Part shown: positions 1-7,261 of the stretch, piece by piece
How positions within the stretch are numbered: position 1 is the first letter of the stretch
How the letters are laid out: the number at the start of each line of letters is the position of its first letter
Assembly (NCBI GenBank): GCA_009704605.1
Contig: WLDW01000027.1
Location: 1-9,047, forward strand
Length of the DNA: 9,047 nucleotides
Direction: 5' to 3'
Origin: Actinomycetota bacterium
GTDB lineage: Bacteria > Actinomycetota > Actinomycetes > Actinomycetales > Microbacteriaceae
Translations under genes and position numbers: made by a program
The notes under the pieces: generated by a model
Seen by the model: the letters and a program-made list of their open reading frames with translations, nothing else
Databases searched by the model: none
What the model was told of the DNA's origin: nothing

Positions 1-609
1 AGTCTCTGCTGCAAGCGCTAACTGCTTCGCTGCACGAACAAGCACTGTAGCTAAATCCTCGTGGCCATAAAACTCCAGGTTTGCGGTGTAACCAAAACGG
101 TCGCGCAAAGGATTCGGCAACATCCCAGACCTAGTCGTTGCACCAACGAGAGTAAATGGTTCCAAATCGAGAGAAATAGAAGATGCGCCAACACCTTTTC
201 CAACCATCACGTCGACCCGAAAATCCTCCATAGCGAGATAAAGCAATTCCTCTGCTGGTCTAGCCATTCTGTGAATCTCGTCAATGAACAAAACCTCGCC
301 AGCTGAAAGCGATGAAAGAATTGCTGCAAGGTCCCCCGCGTGTTGGATTGTTGGACCGCTTGTGATACGAAGGCCCGATCCAATTTCAGAAGCAACAATC
401 ATTGCAAGGGTTGTTTTACCTAACCCTGGAGGACCAGCAAGCAATATGTGATCCGGGGCGCGATTTTGTAAGGACGCGGCTTTTAGAAGAAGACCCAGCT
501 GCTTTGAGACATTATCTTGGCCGACAAACTCCGCAAGTGTTGTGGGTCTTAGTGCAGACTCAAATGCCAAATCACTTTCTGAAAGAGCTGGGCTCAAGAT
601 GTCGTTCAC
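1..609 (-). CDS. ruvB: Holliday junction branch-migration ATPase RuvB (5' part; 3' end beyond window)
   Basis: RuvB is the hexameric AAA+ motor that, with RuvA, drives branch migration of Holliday junctions in recombinational repair. The 203 visible residues read through without a break and carry the AAA+ core: Walker A GPPGLGKT at 59-66, Walker B LFIDE at 107-111 followed by IHRM, sensor-1 segment GATTRSGML at 156-164, and the arginine-finger stretch LRDRFG at 168-173. The family is usually about 330-350 aa, so the lid and winged-helix domains lie off the left edge. The start is taken as GTG (609-607): its first two bases and the next form GTGA with the ruvA stop (4-nt overlap), and an in-frame TAA directly precedes it, so nothing upstream can serve. 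The first in-frame ATG lies inside the AAA domain. The overlap implies translation coupled to ruvA. Identity is near certain; the exact start is likely. Confidence 0.96.
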   Translation of the reverse strand, partial: MNDILSPALSESDLAFESALRPTTLAEFVGQDNVSKQLGLLLKAASLQNRAPDHILLAGPPGLGKTTLAMIVASEIGSGLRITSGPTIQHAGDLAAILSSLSAGEVLFIDEIHRMARPAEELLYLAMEDFRVDVMVGKGVGASSISLDLEPFTLVGATTRSGMLPNPLRDRFGYTANLEFYGHEDLATVLVRAAKQLALAAET

Positions 610-1184
610 TTAGAGCCCGCCTTTGCAAGATGCTGCAGTGCAAGCTTCAAAATATCCTGGTCTGACATATTCGGACTGGAAACCTTGCGGACCGTAATTG
701 TCGCTTCTTTCTCGCTATAACCAAGTCCGATAAGTGCTTCCACGCTTGCCCTAGCTGTTCCAGAGATAGGCGACGTGCTAGAGCCACCAGAAATCTTTCC
801 AGCCAATGAGAGGGTTATTAGCTTCGCAGTCTTTACTCCCACCCCGGATACTGACCTGAAAACCGCATCGGATTCGCTGGCAACCGCGTCGGCGATCTCC
901 GCTACGGACAGTGAAGTCAGAATAGAAAGTGCTGATTTCGGACCGACGCCGTTTACGGATCTAAGAAGATCGAAAGTCTCAAGCTCCATGGCCTCTAAAA
1001 ATCCATAGAGAGTGAGAGAATCTTCGCGGACCACAAGCACCGTCTGGAGAGTGGCGCTCTGTCCAATAGCTAGTGTTGATGAGATTCTATTAGTGGTGTG
1101 CACTAGTAGGCCAACACCGCCAACTTCTAGGGTGACCGCGCCAAGCGTGCTTGCTAACACTTTTCCTGACACTGAGGCAATCAC
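606..1184 (-). CDS. ruvA: Holliday junction DNA helicase subunit RuvA
   Basis: RuvA binds four-way junctions as a tetramer or octamer and loads RuvB. The product is 192 aa, close to the usual 190-205. The N-terminal OB-fold domain spans roughly 1-63 and opens with the family-typical MIASVSGKV. Two helix-hairpin-helix DNA-binding motifs are visible as NGVGPK (78-83) and SGVGVK (113-118). A flexible linker rich in Ser, Gly and Thr (about 131-143) leads to the C-terminal RuvB-contacting domain (about 145-192). The start codon is GTG; no in-frame ATG would preserve the OB fold. It follows ruvC after 13 nt and its TGA overlaps the ruvB GTG start by 4 nt, so ruvC-ruvA-ruvB is a single translation-coupled unit. 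No strong Shine-Dalgarno precedes it. Confidence 0.97.
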   Translation of the reverse strand: MIASVSGKVLASTLGAVTLEVGGVGLLVHTTNRISSTLAIGQSATLQTVLVVREDSLTLYGFLEAMELETFDLLRSVNGVGPKSALSILTSLSVAEIADAVASESDAVFRSVSGVGVKTAKLITLSLAGKISGGSSTSPISGTARASVEALIGLGYSEKEATITVRKVSSPNMSDQDILKLALQHLAKAGSK

Positions 1185-1197
1185 GAACTTAGCCTAA

Positions 1198-1752
1198 CTA
1201 GCGATTGGATTTGCCTCTTGCTGATTTCACTGCGGAGTGCCACTTCTGTTGTGCCTTGGTGTAGCTAGCGGAGCTATTTGATCCTCTGTAGCCCTGACAG
1301 ATGGCGATAGCTAGAGCATCCGCGGCGTCTGCTGGCTTGGGGACCTCATCGAGACCGAGAAGCTTCGCAACCATCGCACCCACCTGCACTTTTCCCGCAC
1401 GACCAGACCCAGTGACCGCAGCTTTGACCTCAGTCGGAGTATGCATAGCCATTGGAATCTTGTACTTGTGAGCCAAGAAGATCGCCACCCCGGCAACTTG
1501 GGCAGTACCCATCACCGATGACAGATTTTGTTGCGAAAAGACTCGTTCAATTGCAATCACATCGGGCTTGAACTTGGAAATCAAAGTCTCGAGCTCGGTT
1601 CCAATCGCACCAATTCTTGTGTCGAGCTCGGCGGTTTTCAGCGACTGAATCACTCCAACGTAAACCAATGTGGTCTTACGAGACTTGCCAAGATCAATCA
1701 CGCCAACACCGCAGCGAGTAAGGCCGGGGTCAACTCCCAGGATTCTGGTCAC
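1198..1752 (-). CDS. ruvC: Holliday junction resolvase RuvC
   Basis: RuvC is the dimeric, Mg2+-dependent endonuclease that cuts Holliday junctions symmetrically after RuvAB migration (EC 3.1.21.10). The 184-aa product has the RNase H-like fold signature: ILGVDPGLTRCG at the N-terminus with catalytic Asp8, IAIERVF with Glu69, and the C-terminal pair in PADAADALAIA (Asp142 and Asp145). These match the four acidic catalytic residues of the family. The C-terminal tail after about 157 is Ser/Lys-rich and probably disordered, which makes the protein slightly longer than the E. coli enzyme (about 173 aa). The start is GTG, 2 nt after the yebC stop, with a weak AGAAG about 7 nt upstream inside the spacer and yebC end. 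Position between yebC and ruvA is the standard actinobacterial order. Confidence 0.97.
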   Translation of the reverse strand: MTRILGVDPGLTRCGVGVIDLGKSRKTTLVYVGVIQSLKTAELDTRIGAIGTELETLISKFKPDVIAIERVFSQQNLSSVMGTAQVAGVAIFLAHKYKIPMAMHTPTEVKAAVTGSGRAGKVQVGAMVAKLLGLDEVPKPADAADALAIAICQGYRGSNSSASYTKAQQKWHSAVKSARGKSNR

Positions 1753-1754
1753 GC

Positions 1755-2510
1755 TTAGGCTTCTAGCTCTGCTAGCACTTCTGGGGACATGTCGAAGTTT
1801 GAATAAACGCTTTGCACTTCATCCGAGTCCTCCAGTGCGTCAATCAATTTGATAATTGTGCGCGCAGTATCAACGTCTACTTGAATTGAAGCAGCGGGAA
1901 CGAACTCAACGTCAGCGCTTTCATAATCCAGACCTGCGTTCTGTAATGCTGAACGAACTGAAACCATTGCCGAAGGGTCGGTTGTTAGAACAAAACTTGA
2001 CTCTCTGGTTTCGATGTCTTCGAGACCGTGCTCCAAACCGGCCTCGAGGATCTGATCTTCGCTCACTGAATCCGAGCGCTCGATGGTGATTACACCCTTA
2101 CGGCTAAACAGATATGACACGCTTCCAGGGTCAGCCATGGTTCCGCCGTTCCTGCTGATAGCTAATCGAACATCAGCTGCGGCGCGATTCTTATTGTCGG
2201 TCAGACACTCGATTAGAATCGCAATTCCATTTGGACCATATCCCTCATAAAAAATCGTCTGATACTCAACAGAATCCGCATCCTGACCAGATCCTCGCTT
2301 GATAGCACGCTCGATGTTGTCGTTAGGCAGCGAACTCTTGCGCCCTTTTTGAACAGCGTCATAAAGCGTTGGGTTTCCGTCTAGGTCGGGGCCACCGATT
2401 CGAGTAGCGACTTCAATGTTTTTGATCAGCTTGGCAAAAAGTTTGGCGCGACGAGAGTCGATGATCGCTTTTTTGTGCTTGGTGGTGGCCCACTTGGAAT
2501 GACCTGACAT
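1755..2510 (-). CDS. yebC: YebC/TACO1-family translation factor (formerly 'probable transcriptional regulator')
   Basis: The 251-aa product begins [14 protein letters not shown], the hallmark of the YebC/PmpR/TACO1 family, and keeps the three-domain layout: a basic helical N-terminal domain (about 1-80) followed by two alpha/beta domains, with the conserved YEGYGPNG stretch near residue 90 and [10 protein letters not shown] near 107. Members were long annotated as DNA-binding regulators. More recent work on bacterial YebC and mitochondrial TACO1 supports a role in helping ribosomes through difficult sequences such as polyproline; that is family knowledge, not visible here. Its ATG is preceded by the best ribosome-binding site of the window (AAGGAG, 4 nt spacing). 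It lies 41 nt downstream of pdxT and 2 nt upstream of ruvC. The strong site, together with a candidate -10 box in the spacer, suggests it can head its own yebC-ruvCAB transcript. Confidence 0.95.
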   Translation of the reverse strand: MSGHSKWATTKHKKAIIDSRRAKLFAKLIKNIEVATRIGGPDLDGNPTLYDAVQKGRKSSLPNDNIERAIKRGSGQDADSVEYQTIFYEGYGPNGIAILIECLTDNKNRAAADVRLAISRNGGTMADPGSVSYLFSRKGVITIERSDSVSEDQILEAGLEHGLEDIETRESSFVLTTDPSAMVSVRSALQNAGLDYESADVEFVPAASIQVDVDTARTIIKLIDALEDSDEVQSVYSNFDMSPEVLAELEA

Positions 2511-2514
2511 TTTG

Positions 2515-2520
2515 CTCCTT
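2515..2520 (-). promoter_or_regulatory. Strong Shine-Dalgarno of yebC
   Basis: The minus strand reads AAGGAG, then CAAA, then the yebC ATG. It is the closest match to the anti-Shine-Dalgarno consensus seen before any gene in this window and fixes the yebC start. Confidence 0.85.
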
Positions 2521-2537
2521 GAATACTTTCGCTATGA

Positions 2538-2543
2538 ATTCTA
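2538..2543 (-). promoter_or_regulatory. Candidate -10 box for yebC-ruvCAB
   Basis: In the 41-nt pdxT-yebC spacer the minus strand reads TTTTAGAATTC. The hexamer TAGAAT fits the TANNNT -10 consensus and is identical to the one before pdxS. Transcription would begin about 20-25 nt before the yebC ATG, leaving room for the AAGGAG site. The region about 17 nt upstream (around AGTTCA) is a poor -35 match, so this is tentative; read-through from pdxST is equally possible. Confidence 0.35.
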
Positions 2544-2551
2544 AAACAGAA

Positions 2552-3127
2552 CTATTGGGGTGAACTTGCCATCTTCAAAAAGTACTCGTGGACGAAGGTT
2601 TCACCGGTTATCTCGGGGTGAAACGATGTTGCCAACATGTTTTGTTGCCTCACGGCAACCACTCTCCCGTCGCTAAGTTTCGAGAGGACCTGGACGGCCT
2701 CCCCCACTCTTTCAACGATTGGAGCCCTGATGAAAGCGACATTCAGAGTAGTCCCATCAAAATCGATGACTTCCTCAAATGAATCAAGCTGAGAGCCAAA
2801 GGCGTTTCTGCGGACAGAAATGTCCATCAACCCCAAACTTTGCTGACCAGAAGCGCTATCCAAAACCTCGTTTGCCAATGTGATCATGCCTGCGCAAGTT
2901 CCGAAAATTGCTTTGCCTGATTGCACAAAATTGAGAACTGGCTCCCGTAGTGAAAAGATGTCCATTAGCTTCGAGATTGTCGTTGACTCTCCTCCTGGAA
3001 GAATCAATCCCGACAGATTTTTGAGGTCGGCGCTCTTGCGAACCTCTACAGTTTCACAAGCTAGTTTGGCGAGCGTTCCAATGTGCTCTCTAACATCACC
3101 TTGAAGAGCTAGTACTCCGATACGCAA
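2552..3127 (-). CDS. pdxT: Pyridoxal 5'-phosphate synthase glutaminase subunit PdxT
   Basis: PdxT hydrolyses glutamine and channels ammonia to PdxS in the DXP-independent route to vitamin B6 (EC 4.3.3.6 complex; glutaminase 3.5.1.2). The 191-aa product opens MRIGVLALQGDVREH, the canonical start of the family. It has the oxyanion motif PGGEST (44-49), nucleophile Cys78 in GTCAGM, the conserved RRNAFGSQ (106-113), and the His170/Glu172 pair in SFHPEIT. All members of the class-I amidotransferase triad are present, so the enzyme should be active. The start codon is TTG and sits immediately after the pdxS TAA with no spacer (TAATTG). The only Shine-Dalgarno-like sequence, GGAG inside the pdxS end, is about 12 nt away, so re-initiation after PdxS termination is likely. 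This adjacency should keep the two subunits near the 1:1 ratio of the 12+12 complex. Confidence 0.96.
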   Translation of the reverse strand: MRIGVLALQGDVREHIGTLAKLACETVEVRKSADLKNLSGLILPGGESTTISKLMDIFSLREPVLNFVQSGKAIFGTCAGMITLANEVLDSASGQQSLGLMDISVRRNAFGSQLDSFEEVIDFDGTTLNVAFIRAPIVERVGEAVQVLSKLSDGRVVAVRQQNMLATSFHPEITGETFVHEYFLKMASSPQ

Positions 3128-4021
3128 TTACCAACCGCGCTCCGAAAGTCGATGAGGTGCGGGAAGGTCTCTCACATTGATGCCAACCATGGCTTCGCCG
3201 AGACCTCTTGAAGCTTCTGCAATCACTGCAGGGTCATTGAATGCGGCAACAGCCTTAACGATTGCAGCGGCACGCTTAGCAGGTTCGCCCGATTTGAAAA
3301 CTCCCGAACCAACGAATACTCCGTCAGCACCAAGTTGCATCATCATCGCAGCGTCGGCTGGAGTGGCAACGCCACCGGCGACAAACAAAACCACAGGCAG
3401 CTTCTTAGTTCTTGCTACTTCCCTAACTAAGTCGTAAGGAGCTTGAAGCTCCTTTGCCGCAACGTAAAGCTCATCCTCTGTCTTCGAAGCGAGGACGTTG
3501 ATCTCGCCAAGGATAGTTCTGATGTGCTTGGTTGCCTCCGACACGTCTCCGGTACCCGCTTCGCCCTTCGAGCGAATCATTGCGGCACCCTCGGTAATTC
3601 TTCTGAGGGCTTCTCCTAAATTAGTTGCTCCACAAACAAAAGGAATGTCAAATTTCCATTTGTCAATGTGGTTTACGTAGTCCGCTGGGGAAAGCACCTC
3701 GGACTCGTCGATGTAGTCAACCTTCAAAGACTCTAGAACCTGAGCTTCAACAAAGTGACCAATACGTGCTTTCGCCATAACTGGAATTGAAACAGTTGCA
3801 ATAATCTGCTCGATAAGCTCTGGGTCGCTCATTCTTGCGACACCGCCCTGCGCACGAATGTCGGCTGGAACGCGCTCGAGGGCCATGACGGCTACAGCAC
3901 CAGCATCTTCGGCAATTTTTGCTTGTTCAGCATTAACAACATCCATGATCACGCCGCCTTTTAGCATTTCTGCTAGGCCGCGCTTAACTAGGGGTGTTGA
4001 TTCATTTTTTGAAGGGTTCAT
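3128..4021 (-). CDS. pdxS: Pyridoxal 5'-phosphate synthase subunit PdxS
   Basis: PdxS is the (beta/alpha)8-barrel synthase that condenses ribose 5-phosphate, glyceraldehyde 3-phosphate and ammonia (from PdxT) into PLP. The 297-aa product is of normal length and highly canonical: GGVIMDVVN with Asp27, [11 protein letters not shown] with Lys84 (the first Schiff-base lysine), [11 protein letters not shown] with Lys152 (the second, ammonia-dependent lysine), and [13 protein letters not shown] plus [13 protein letters not shown] forming the phosphate-binding loops. ATG start. No Shine-Dalgarno lies at a useful distance; instead a TAGAAT -10 box ends 6 nt before the ATG, which suggests a leaderless mRNA. 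It begins 30 nt after the HIT gene stop. In many actinobacteria the phosphatidylinositol mannoside genes (pgsA, acyltransferase, pimA) sit in this spot; they are absent here. Confidence 0.98.
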   Translation of the reverse strand: MNPSKNESTPLVKRGLAEMLKGGVIMDVVNAEQAKIAEDAGAVAVMALERVPADIRAQGGVARMSDPELIEQIIATVSIPVMAKARIGHFVEAQVLESLKVDYIDESEVLSPADYVNHIDKWKFDIPFVCGATNLGEALRRITEGAAMIRSKGEAGTGDVSEATKHIRTILGEINVLASKTEDELYVAAKELQAPYDLVREVARTKKLPVVLFVAGGVATPADAAMMMQLGADGVFVGSGVFKSGEPAKRAAAIVKAVAAFNDPAVIAEASRGLGEAMVGINVRDLPAPHRLSERGW

Positions 4022-4027
4022 TTGAAT

Positions 4028-4033
4028 ATTCTA
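4028..4033 (-). promoter_or_regulatory. Candidate -10 box of pdxS (leaderless promoter)
   Basis: The minus strand reads GGGTTAGAATATTCAAATG. TAGAAT fits TANNNT, and the A of the pdxS ATG is the seventh base after it, where transcription normally starts. There is no Shine-Dalgarno between box and ATG. A leaderless transcript is therefore the simplest reading. No good TTGACA-like -35 is seen at 17 nt, so strength or activator dependence is unknown. Confidence 0.5.
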
Positions 4034-4041
4034 ACCCGCCA

Positions 4042-4053
4042 AAATGGCCATTT
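4042..4053. repeat. 12-bp perfect palindrome AAATGGCCATTT at the pdxS promoter
   Basis: AAATGGCCATTT equals its own reverse complement. It covers the two terminal bases of the HIT-gene stop codon (TAA, 4054-4052) and lies 9-20 bp upstream of the pdxS -10 box, that is over the spacer and near the -35 position. A regulator site is possible on position alone. A 12-bp palindrome is expected by chance about twice in a window of this size, so evidence is weak. Confidence 0.3.
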
Positions 4054-4579
4054 AGTTATCCAGCCAGGCCTTTTGGATCTCGGCTCGTACTTCGCCTAGC
4101 AGCCTTGGTATCGCCTTGGTTTGAGCGATTATTGGGAAGAAGTTGGAGTCATTACTCCAACGCGGAACGATGTGCTGGTGTAAGTGTTCGGCTATCCCCG
4201 CCCCAGCAAGCTCGCCCTGGTTCATGCCTAAATTGAAGCCCTGAGCCCTTGAAACTTTCCGTAGAACTTGCATTCCGCGCTTACTCAAAGCAGCCATCTC
4301 TGCAGCTTCTTCAAGAGTTGTGTCCTCATAAGAAGCCACGTGGCGATAGGTACACACAAGCATGTGCCCGGAGTTATAAGGGAACAAGTTCATCAAAACA
4401 AAGCAGGTATCACCTCTAAAAACAATGAGTCCGTCCTCGTCAGAACCTTGCGGTGCCAGGCAAAAAGGACACTCGTCTTTCTTGGGTTGCTGTCCATTTT
4501 GGATGTAAACCAAGCGATGCGGAGTCCAAAGCCTTTGATAGTTATCTGGTACTCCTGGCAGAAACTCCGGTCCGGTCAA
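4052..4579 (-). CDS. HIT-domain AP4A phosphorylase-like protein
   Basis: The 175-aa product is a histidine-triad protein. The catalytic motif reads HLHQHIVPRW (132-141), with the triad at His132, His134 and His136. An N-terminal CPFC (37-40) probably binds zinc together with downstream histidines, and NLFPYNSGHMLV (64-75) is the typical substrate-side strand. By position next to thrS and by the extended HxHQHxVPRW motif it matches the actinobacterial diadenosine tetraphosphate phosphorylases (M. tuberculosis Rv2613c type), which split AP4A. Threonyl-tRNA synthetase can make AP4A as a side product, so the pairing is logical; the link is inference. The TTG start directly follows the thrS TAG (TAGTTG) with a weak AGAAG/AGCAGG upstream in the thrS end. 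A start a few codons further in cannot be excluded, but no ATG occurs before residue 63. Confidence 0.9.
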   Translation of the reverse strand: MTGPEFLPGVPDNYQRLWTPHRLVYIQNGQQPKKDECPFCLAPQGSDEDGLIVFRGDTCFVLMNLFPYNSGHMLVCTYRHVASYEDTTLEEAAEMAALSKRGMQVLRKVSRAQGFNLGMNQGELAGAGIAEHLHQHIVPRWSNDSNFFPIIAQTKAIPRLLGEVRAEIQKAWLDN

Positions 4580-6583
4580 CTAAACCTGCTTCTTAGACTC
4601 AACGGCTTCAAGAATCAGAGCAACAGCTTCATCGACGGCTACCCCGTTCACCTGTTCACCTGATCGGTATCGGAAGCTAACGGAGTTGGACTGCTGATCT
4701 TCAGCACCCGCAATTAACTGAAATGGAATCTTGTCCTTGGTGTGATTGCGAATCTTCTTCTGCATCCGATCATCGCCTAGATCAATCTCTGCTCTAACCC
4801 CGTGAGATTTAAGTTTTCCTATAACGGAAGAAAGATATGGGGCAAATTCATCGGCGACCGGAATTCCCATGACCTGGACCGGAGCAAGCCATGGTGGGAA
4901 GTGTCCGGCGTAGTGCTCGGTAAGCACAGCAAAGAATCTCTCGATCGAACCAAAAAGGGCTCGGTGAATCATTACCGGTCTCTTTTTTAGACCGTCACTT
5001 GCGGTGTACTCGATCTCGAATCGATCGGGCAAGTTAAAGTCCAACTGAATTGTTGACATCTGCCAAGTTCTGCCGATCGCATCGCGGGCCTGAACAGAAA
5101 TCTTAGGTCCATAGAACGCGGCTCCTCCTGGATCTGGAACTAGCTCCAATCCTGAATCGTTGGCAACCTTGGCCAAAGTGGAAGTTGCTTTTTCCCAGAG
5201 CTGATCATCGCCCACAAACTTATCGTTATCTGGATCACGAGTAGATAACTCAAGATAGAAATCGGTAAGCCCGTAGTCGCGAAGTAGATCCAGCACAAAA
5301 TTCAATACCGAAGTTAGTTCAGATTCCATGTCCTCTAATGTCACGAACAGGTGAGCGTCGTCTTGAGTCATGCCGCGCACTCTGGTTAGGCCATGAACAA
5401 CGCCTGACTTTTCATACCTATAGACCGACCCAAATTCGAACATTCGAAGCGGAAGATCTCGGTAGGAGCGAGCCTGGGACTTGTAAATCAGAATGTGGAA
5501 AGGACAGTTCATCGGCTTCAGGTAATAGTCCTGGCCTTGCTTGCGAATAACTCCATTTTCATCGAGTTCTTCATCAAGCTTCATCGGAGGGAACATGCCT
5601 TCCGAATACCAAGCCAAATGACCAGAAGTTTCGAAGAGGTTGGATTTAGTGATGTGAGGCGAATAGACAAAGTCATATCCGGCTTGCTCGTGACGCTGTC
5701 TCGAGTAATCCTCCATCACGCGACGGATAGTTCCACCTTTAGGATGGAAAACCGCCAAGCCTGATCCGATTTCCTCAGGGAAAGAGAAAAGATCTAGCTC
5801 TTGACCCAAACGTCGATGATCTCTTTTGGCAGCTTCTTCCATTCGCTCCAAATGAGCTTTTAGTTCGTCCTTAGAGGCCCAAGCGGTTCCGTAAATTCTT
5901 TGTAGCTGCTTGTTCTTTTCATCGCCTCGCCAATAAGCCGCGGCTAGCCTAGTGAGGCTAAAGCCGTTGCCAATCATGCGAGTGTTTGGCAAGTGCGGAC
6001 CGCGGCATAGATCCTTCCAAATAGTTTCACCCGATTTTGAATCGGTGTTGTGATAAATCGTTAGCTCCCCTGCTCCCACTTCAGCGGCACCTTCAGCTAG
6101 ATCACTAGAGCCTTTTAGTGAAACCAGTTCAAGCTTGTAAGGCTCAGCTGACAATTGCGTGCGGGCCTCTTCCTCGCTGACAACCTTTCGAACAAAGCGC
6201 TGACCCGAGCGAATAATTCGCTCCATCTCTTTTTCGATACCTTTTAGATCTTCCGGGGTAAAAGCGTCGGCAACATCAAAGTCATAGTAGAAGCCATCAA
6301 CAATAGGTGGACCAATCCCCAATTTGGCCTGGGGGTTAATGCTTTGAACGGCTTGCGCCAAAACATGAGCGGTTGAGTGTCTAAGGATGCTCAATCCGTC
6401 TGGGGAAGAAATAGTAACGGCCTCAACCAAGTCGCCTTCTGAAACGATGTGTGCCAAATCCCTTAGATCACCAGAAACACGCATTGCTACAACAGCCTTG
6501 TCGGCGAAAAGCTCAAATCCTGTGGTACCAAGCTTTACCTGCTGCTTGACGCCATCTACAGCGATGGATATCTGTTGATCCAA
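4580..6583 (-). CDS. thrS: Threonyl-tRNA synthetase
   Basis: Class II synthetase charging tRNA-Thr (EC 6.1.1.3), 667 aa, a full-length form. Domains in order: TGS (about 1-60); N2 editing domain (about 65-225) with His69 and His73 in HSTAHVLA and Cys193/His197 in DLCRGPHLP, the site that removes mischarged serine; the catalytic core (about 255-555) with motif 2 VYRYE at 387-391 and motif 3 FGSIER at 544-549; and the anticodon-binding domain (about 565-667). The active-site zinc ligands are Cys360 (MNCPFH), His411 (DAHLF) and His540 (MIHRALFG). Start is TTG, preceded by GGAAG at 6 nt spacing. The first internal ATG (Met34) would cut the TGS domain, and an in-frame TAG lies upstream. The 102-nt leader region is too short for a T-box. 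It is the first gene of the minus-strand run. Confidence 0.98.
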   Translation of the reverse strand: MDQQISIAVDGVKQQVKLGTTGFELFADKAVVAMRVSGDLRDLAHIVSEGDLVEAVTISSPDGLSILRHSTAHVLAQAVQSINPQAKLGIGPPIVDGFYYDFDVADAFTPEDLKGIEKEMERIIRSGQRFVRKVVSEEEARTQLSAEPYKLELVSLKGSSDLAEGAAEVGAGELTIYHNTDSKSGETIWKDLCRGPHLPNTRMIGNGFSLTRLAAAYWRGDEKNKQLQRIYGTAWASKDELKAHLERMEEAAKRDHRRLGQELDLFSFPEEIGSGLAVFHPKGGTIRRVMEDYSRQRHEQAGYDFVYSPHITKSNLFETSGHLAWYSEGMFPPMKLDEELDENGVIRKQGQDYYLKPMNCPFHILIYKSQARSYRDLPLRMFEFGSVYRYEKSGVVHGLTRVRGMTQDDAHLFVTLEDMESELTSVLNFVLDLLRDYGLTDFYLELSTRDPDNDKFVGDDQLWEKATSTLAKVANDSGLELVPDPGGAAFYGPKISVQARDAIGRTWQMSTIQLDFNLPDRFEIEYTASDGLKKRPVMIHRALFGSIERFFAVLTEHYAGHFPPWLAPVQVMGIPVADEFAPYLSSVIGKLKSHGVRAEIDLGDDRMQKKIRNHTKDKIPFQLIAGAEDQQSNSVSFRYRSGEQVNGVAVDEAVALILEAVESKKQV

Positions 6584-6685
6584 TTGAGTCTTCCAATCTG
6601 GCCTTTGACTATGGTCAATCCTAACCAGCTAGGGGCATTGGTCTTGGTAACATTGCGAGTCTAGATAAGCCTTGGAAGAAGCAAA
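6584..6685. promoter_or_regulatory. Divergent promoter region between thrS and the VIT transporter gene
   Basis: This 102-bp spacer must drive thrS leftwards and the transporter rightwards. For thrS the minus strand has GGTTAGGATTG with -10 TAGGAT at 6618-6623, giving a leader of about 28 nt, then GGAAG (6590-6594). For the transporter, TTGGTC (6638-6643), 18 bp, TAGATA (6662-6667) is a weak possible promoter, followed by GGAAG at 6674-6678. A short inverted repeat, TTGAC-N4-GTCAA (6605-6618), falls at the predicted thrS transcription start. Confidence 0.5.
6618..6623 (-). promoter_or_regulatory. Candidate -10 box of thrS
   Basis: The minus strand reads GGTTAGGATTG; TAGGAT fits TANNNT and shares the GGTTAG context with the boxes before pdxS and the tRNA cluster. 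Start would be near 6611, 28 nt before the TTG codon. No convincing -35. Confidence 0.4.
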
Positions 6686-7258
6686 ATGGAAACCTCTCAG
6701 CCTCACGTAATCACGCTCGAACTTGCAAAGAAGCTCAATTGGCTGCGAGCTGCGGTTCTTGGAGCAAATGATGGAATCGTATCTACCGCTGGACTCGTAA
6801 TGGGAGTAGCCGGAGCTACAACTGATAATGGTGCGATTTTGATTGCCGGCGTTGCAGCACTGGTAGCGGGATCGATCTCCATGGCGGGAGGAGAATACGC
6901 GTCTGTCAGCGCTCAACGAGACAGCGAAATTGCGTCAAGAATTAGGCACGAAGGTATCCAGCGCAAGTTTGCAAAGGACGAACACGTGTCCCCGATGTCG
7001 GCCGCTGTTGCGTCATTTATTTCATTCGCACTTGGTTCCGTACTACCGATCGTTGCCATCACTGGACCCTGGACCGAGTATCGCGAAGCAGCAACGATAG
7101 TTTCAGTGGTAATCTCGCTTGCAATCACAGGATATGTTGCCGCAATTATCGGAGGAGCCAAACCGCTTCGCCCAGTACTTCGGAATGTCGCTGTTTCGTT
7201 AGTGACGATGGCAGCAGCTTATGGAGTTGGAATGATCCTTGGCGTTGCGGTGGCCTAG
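6686..7258 (+). CDS. VIT1/CCC1-family transporter (Fe/Mn type), short form
   Basis: Predicted integral membrane protein of the vacuolar iron transporter family, which exports Fe2+ or Mn2+ from the cytoplasm; the substrate here cannot be read from sequence. Five hydrophobic segments are visible at about 20-42, 48-68, 105-126, 134-157 and 166-189. The family signature WLRAAVLGANDGIVST (19-34) is intact, with Asn28/Asp29 in the first helix, and the second helix ends in the conserved SMAGGEYASVSAQRD (65-79) with Met66 and Glu70. At 190 aa it is about 40 residues shorter than typical bacterial relatives: only about 25 residues join helices 2 and 3, so the acidic cytoplasmic metal-binding domain is largely missing. 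ATG start with GGAAG 7 nt upstream. It is the only plus-strand gene, divergent from thrS and overlapping mqo tail to tail by 4 nt. Confidence 0.88.
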   Translation: METSQPHVITLELAKKLNWLRAAVLGANDGIVSTAGLVMGVAGATTDNGAILIAGVAALVAGSISMAGGEYASVSAQRDSEIASRIRHEGIQRKFAKDEHVSPMSAAVASFISFALGSVLPIVAITGPWTEYREAATIVSVVISLAITGYVAAIIGGAKPLRPVLRNVAVSLVTMAAAYGVGMILGVAVA

Positions 7259-7261
7259 GCC
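7252..7261. other. Palindromic shared stop of two convergent genes
   Basis: GGCCTAGGCC is its own reverse complement. Its central CTAG (7255-7258) supplies TAG to the transporter on the plus strand and TAG to mqo on the minus strand, so both proteins end in an Ala codon GCC followed by TAG. There is no spacer and no hairpin-plus-T-run terminator for either transcript. Confidence 0.9.

Noticed and set aside
402..665. Plus-strand frame of 87 codons over the ruvB/ruvA junction
   Set aside because: Fully antisense to conserved RuvB and RuvA coding sequence; no plausible start context or protein features.
6584..6685. Possible T-box riboswitch before thrS
   Set aside because: The 102-bp spacer is too short, and no T-box consensus, specifier stem or terminator is seen.
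6629..6916. 95-codon minus-strand frame upstream of thrS
   Set aside because: It lies antisense to the transporter gene, has no recognisable domain and a Ser/Arg/Cys-rich shadow composition. The transporter frame on the other strand is clearly real.
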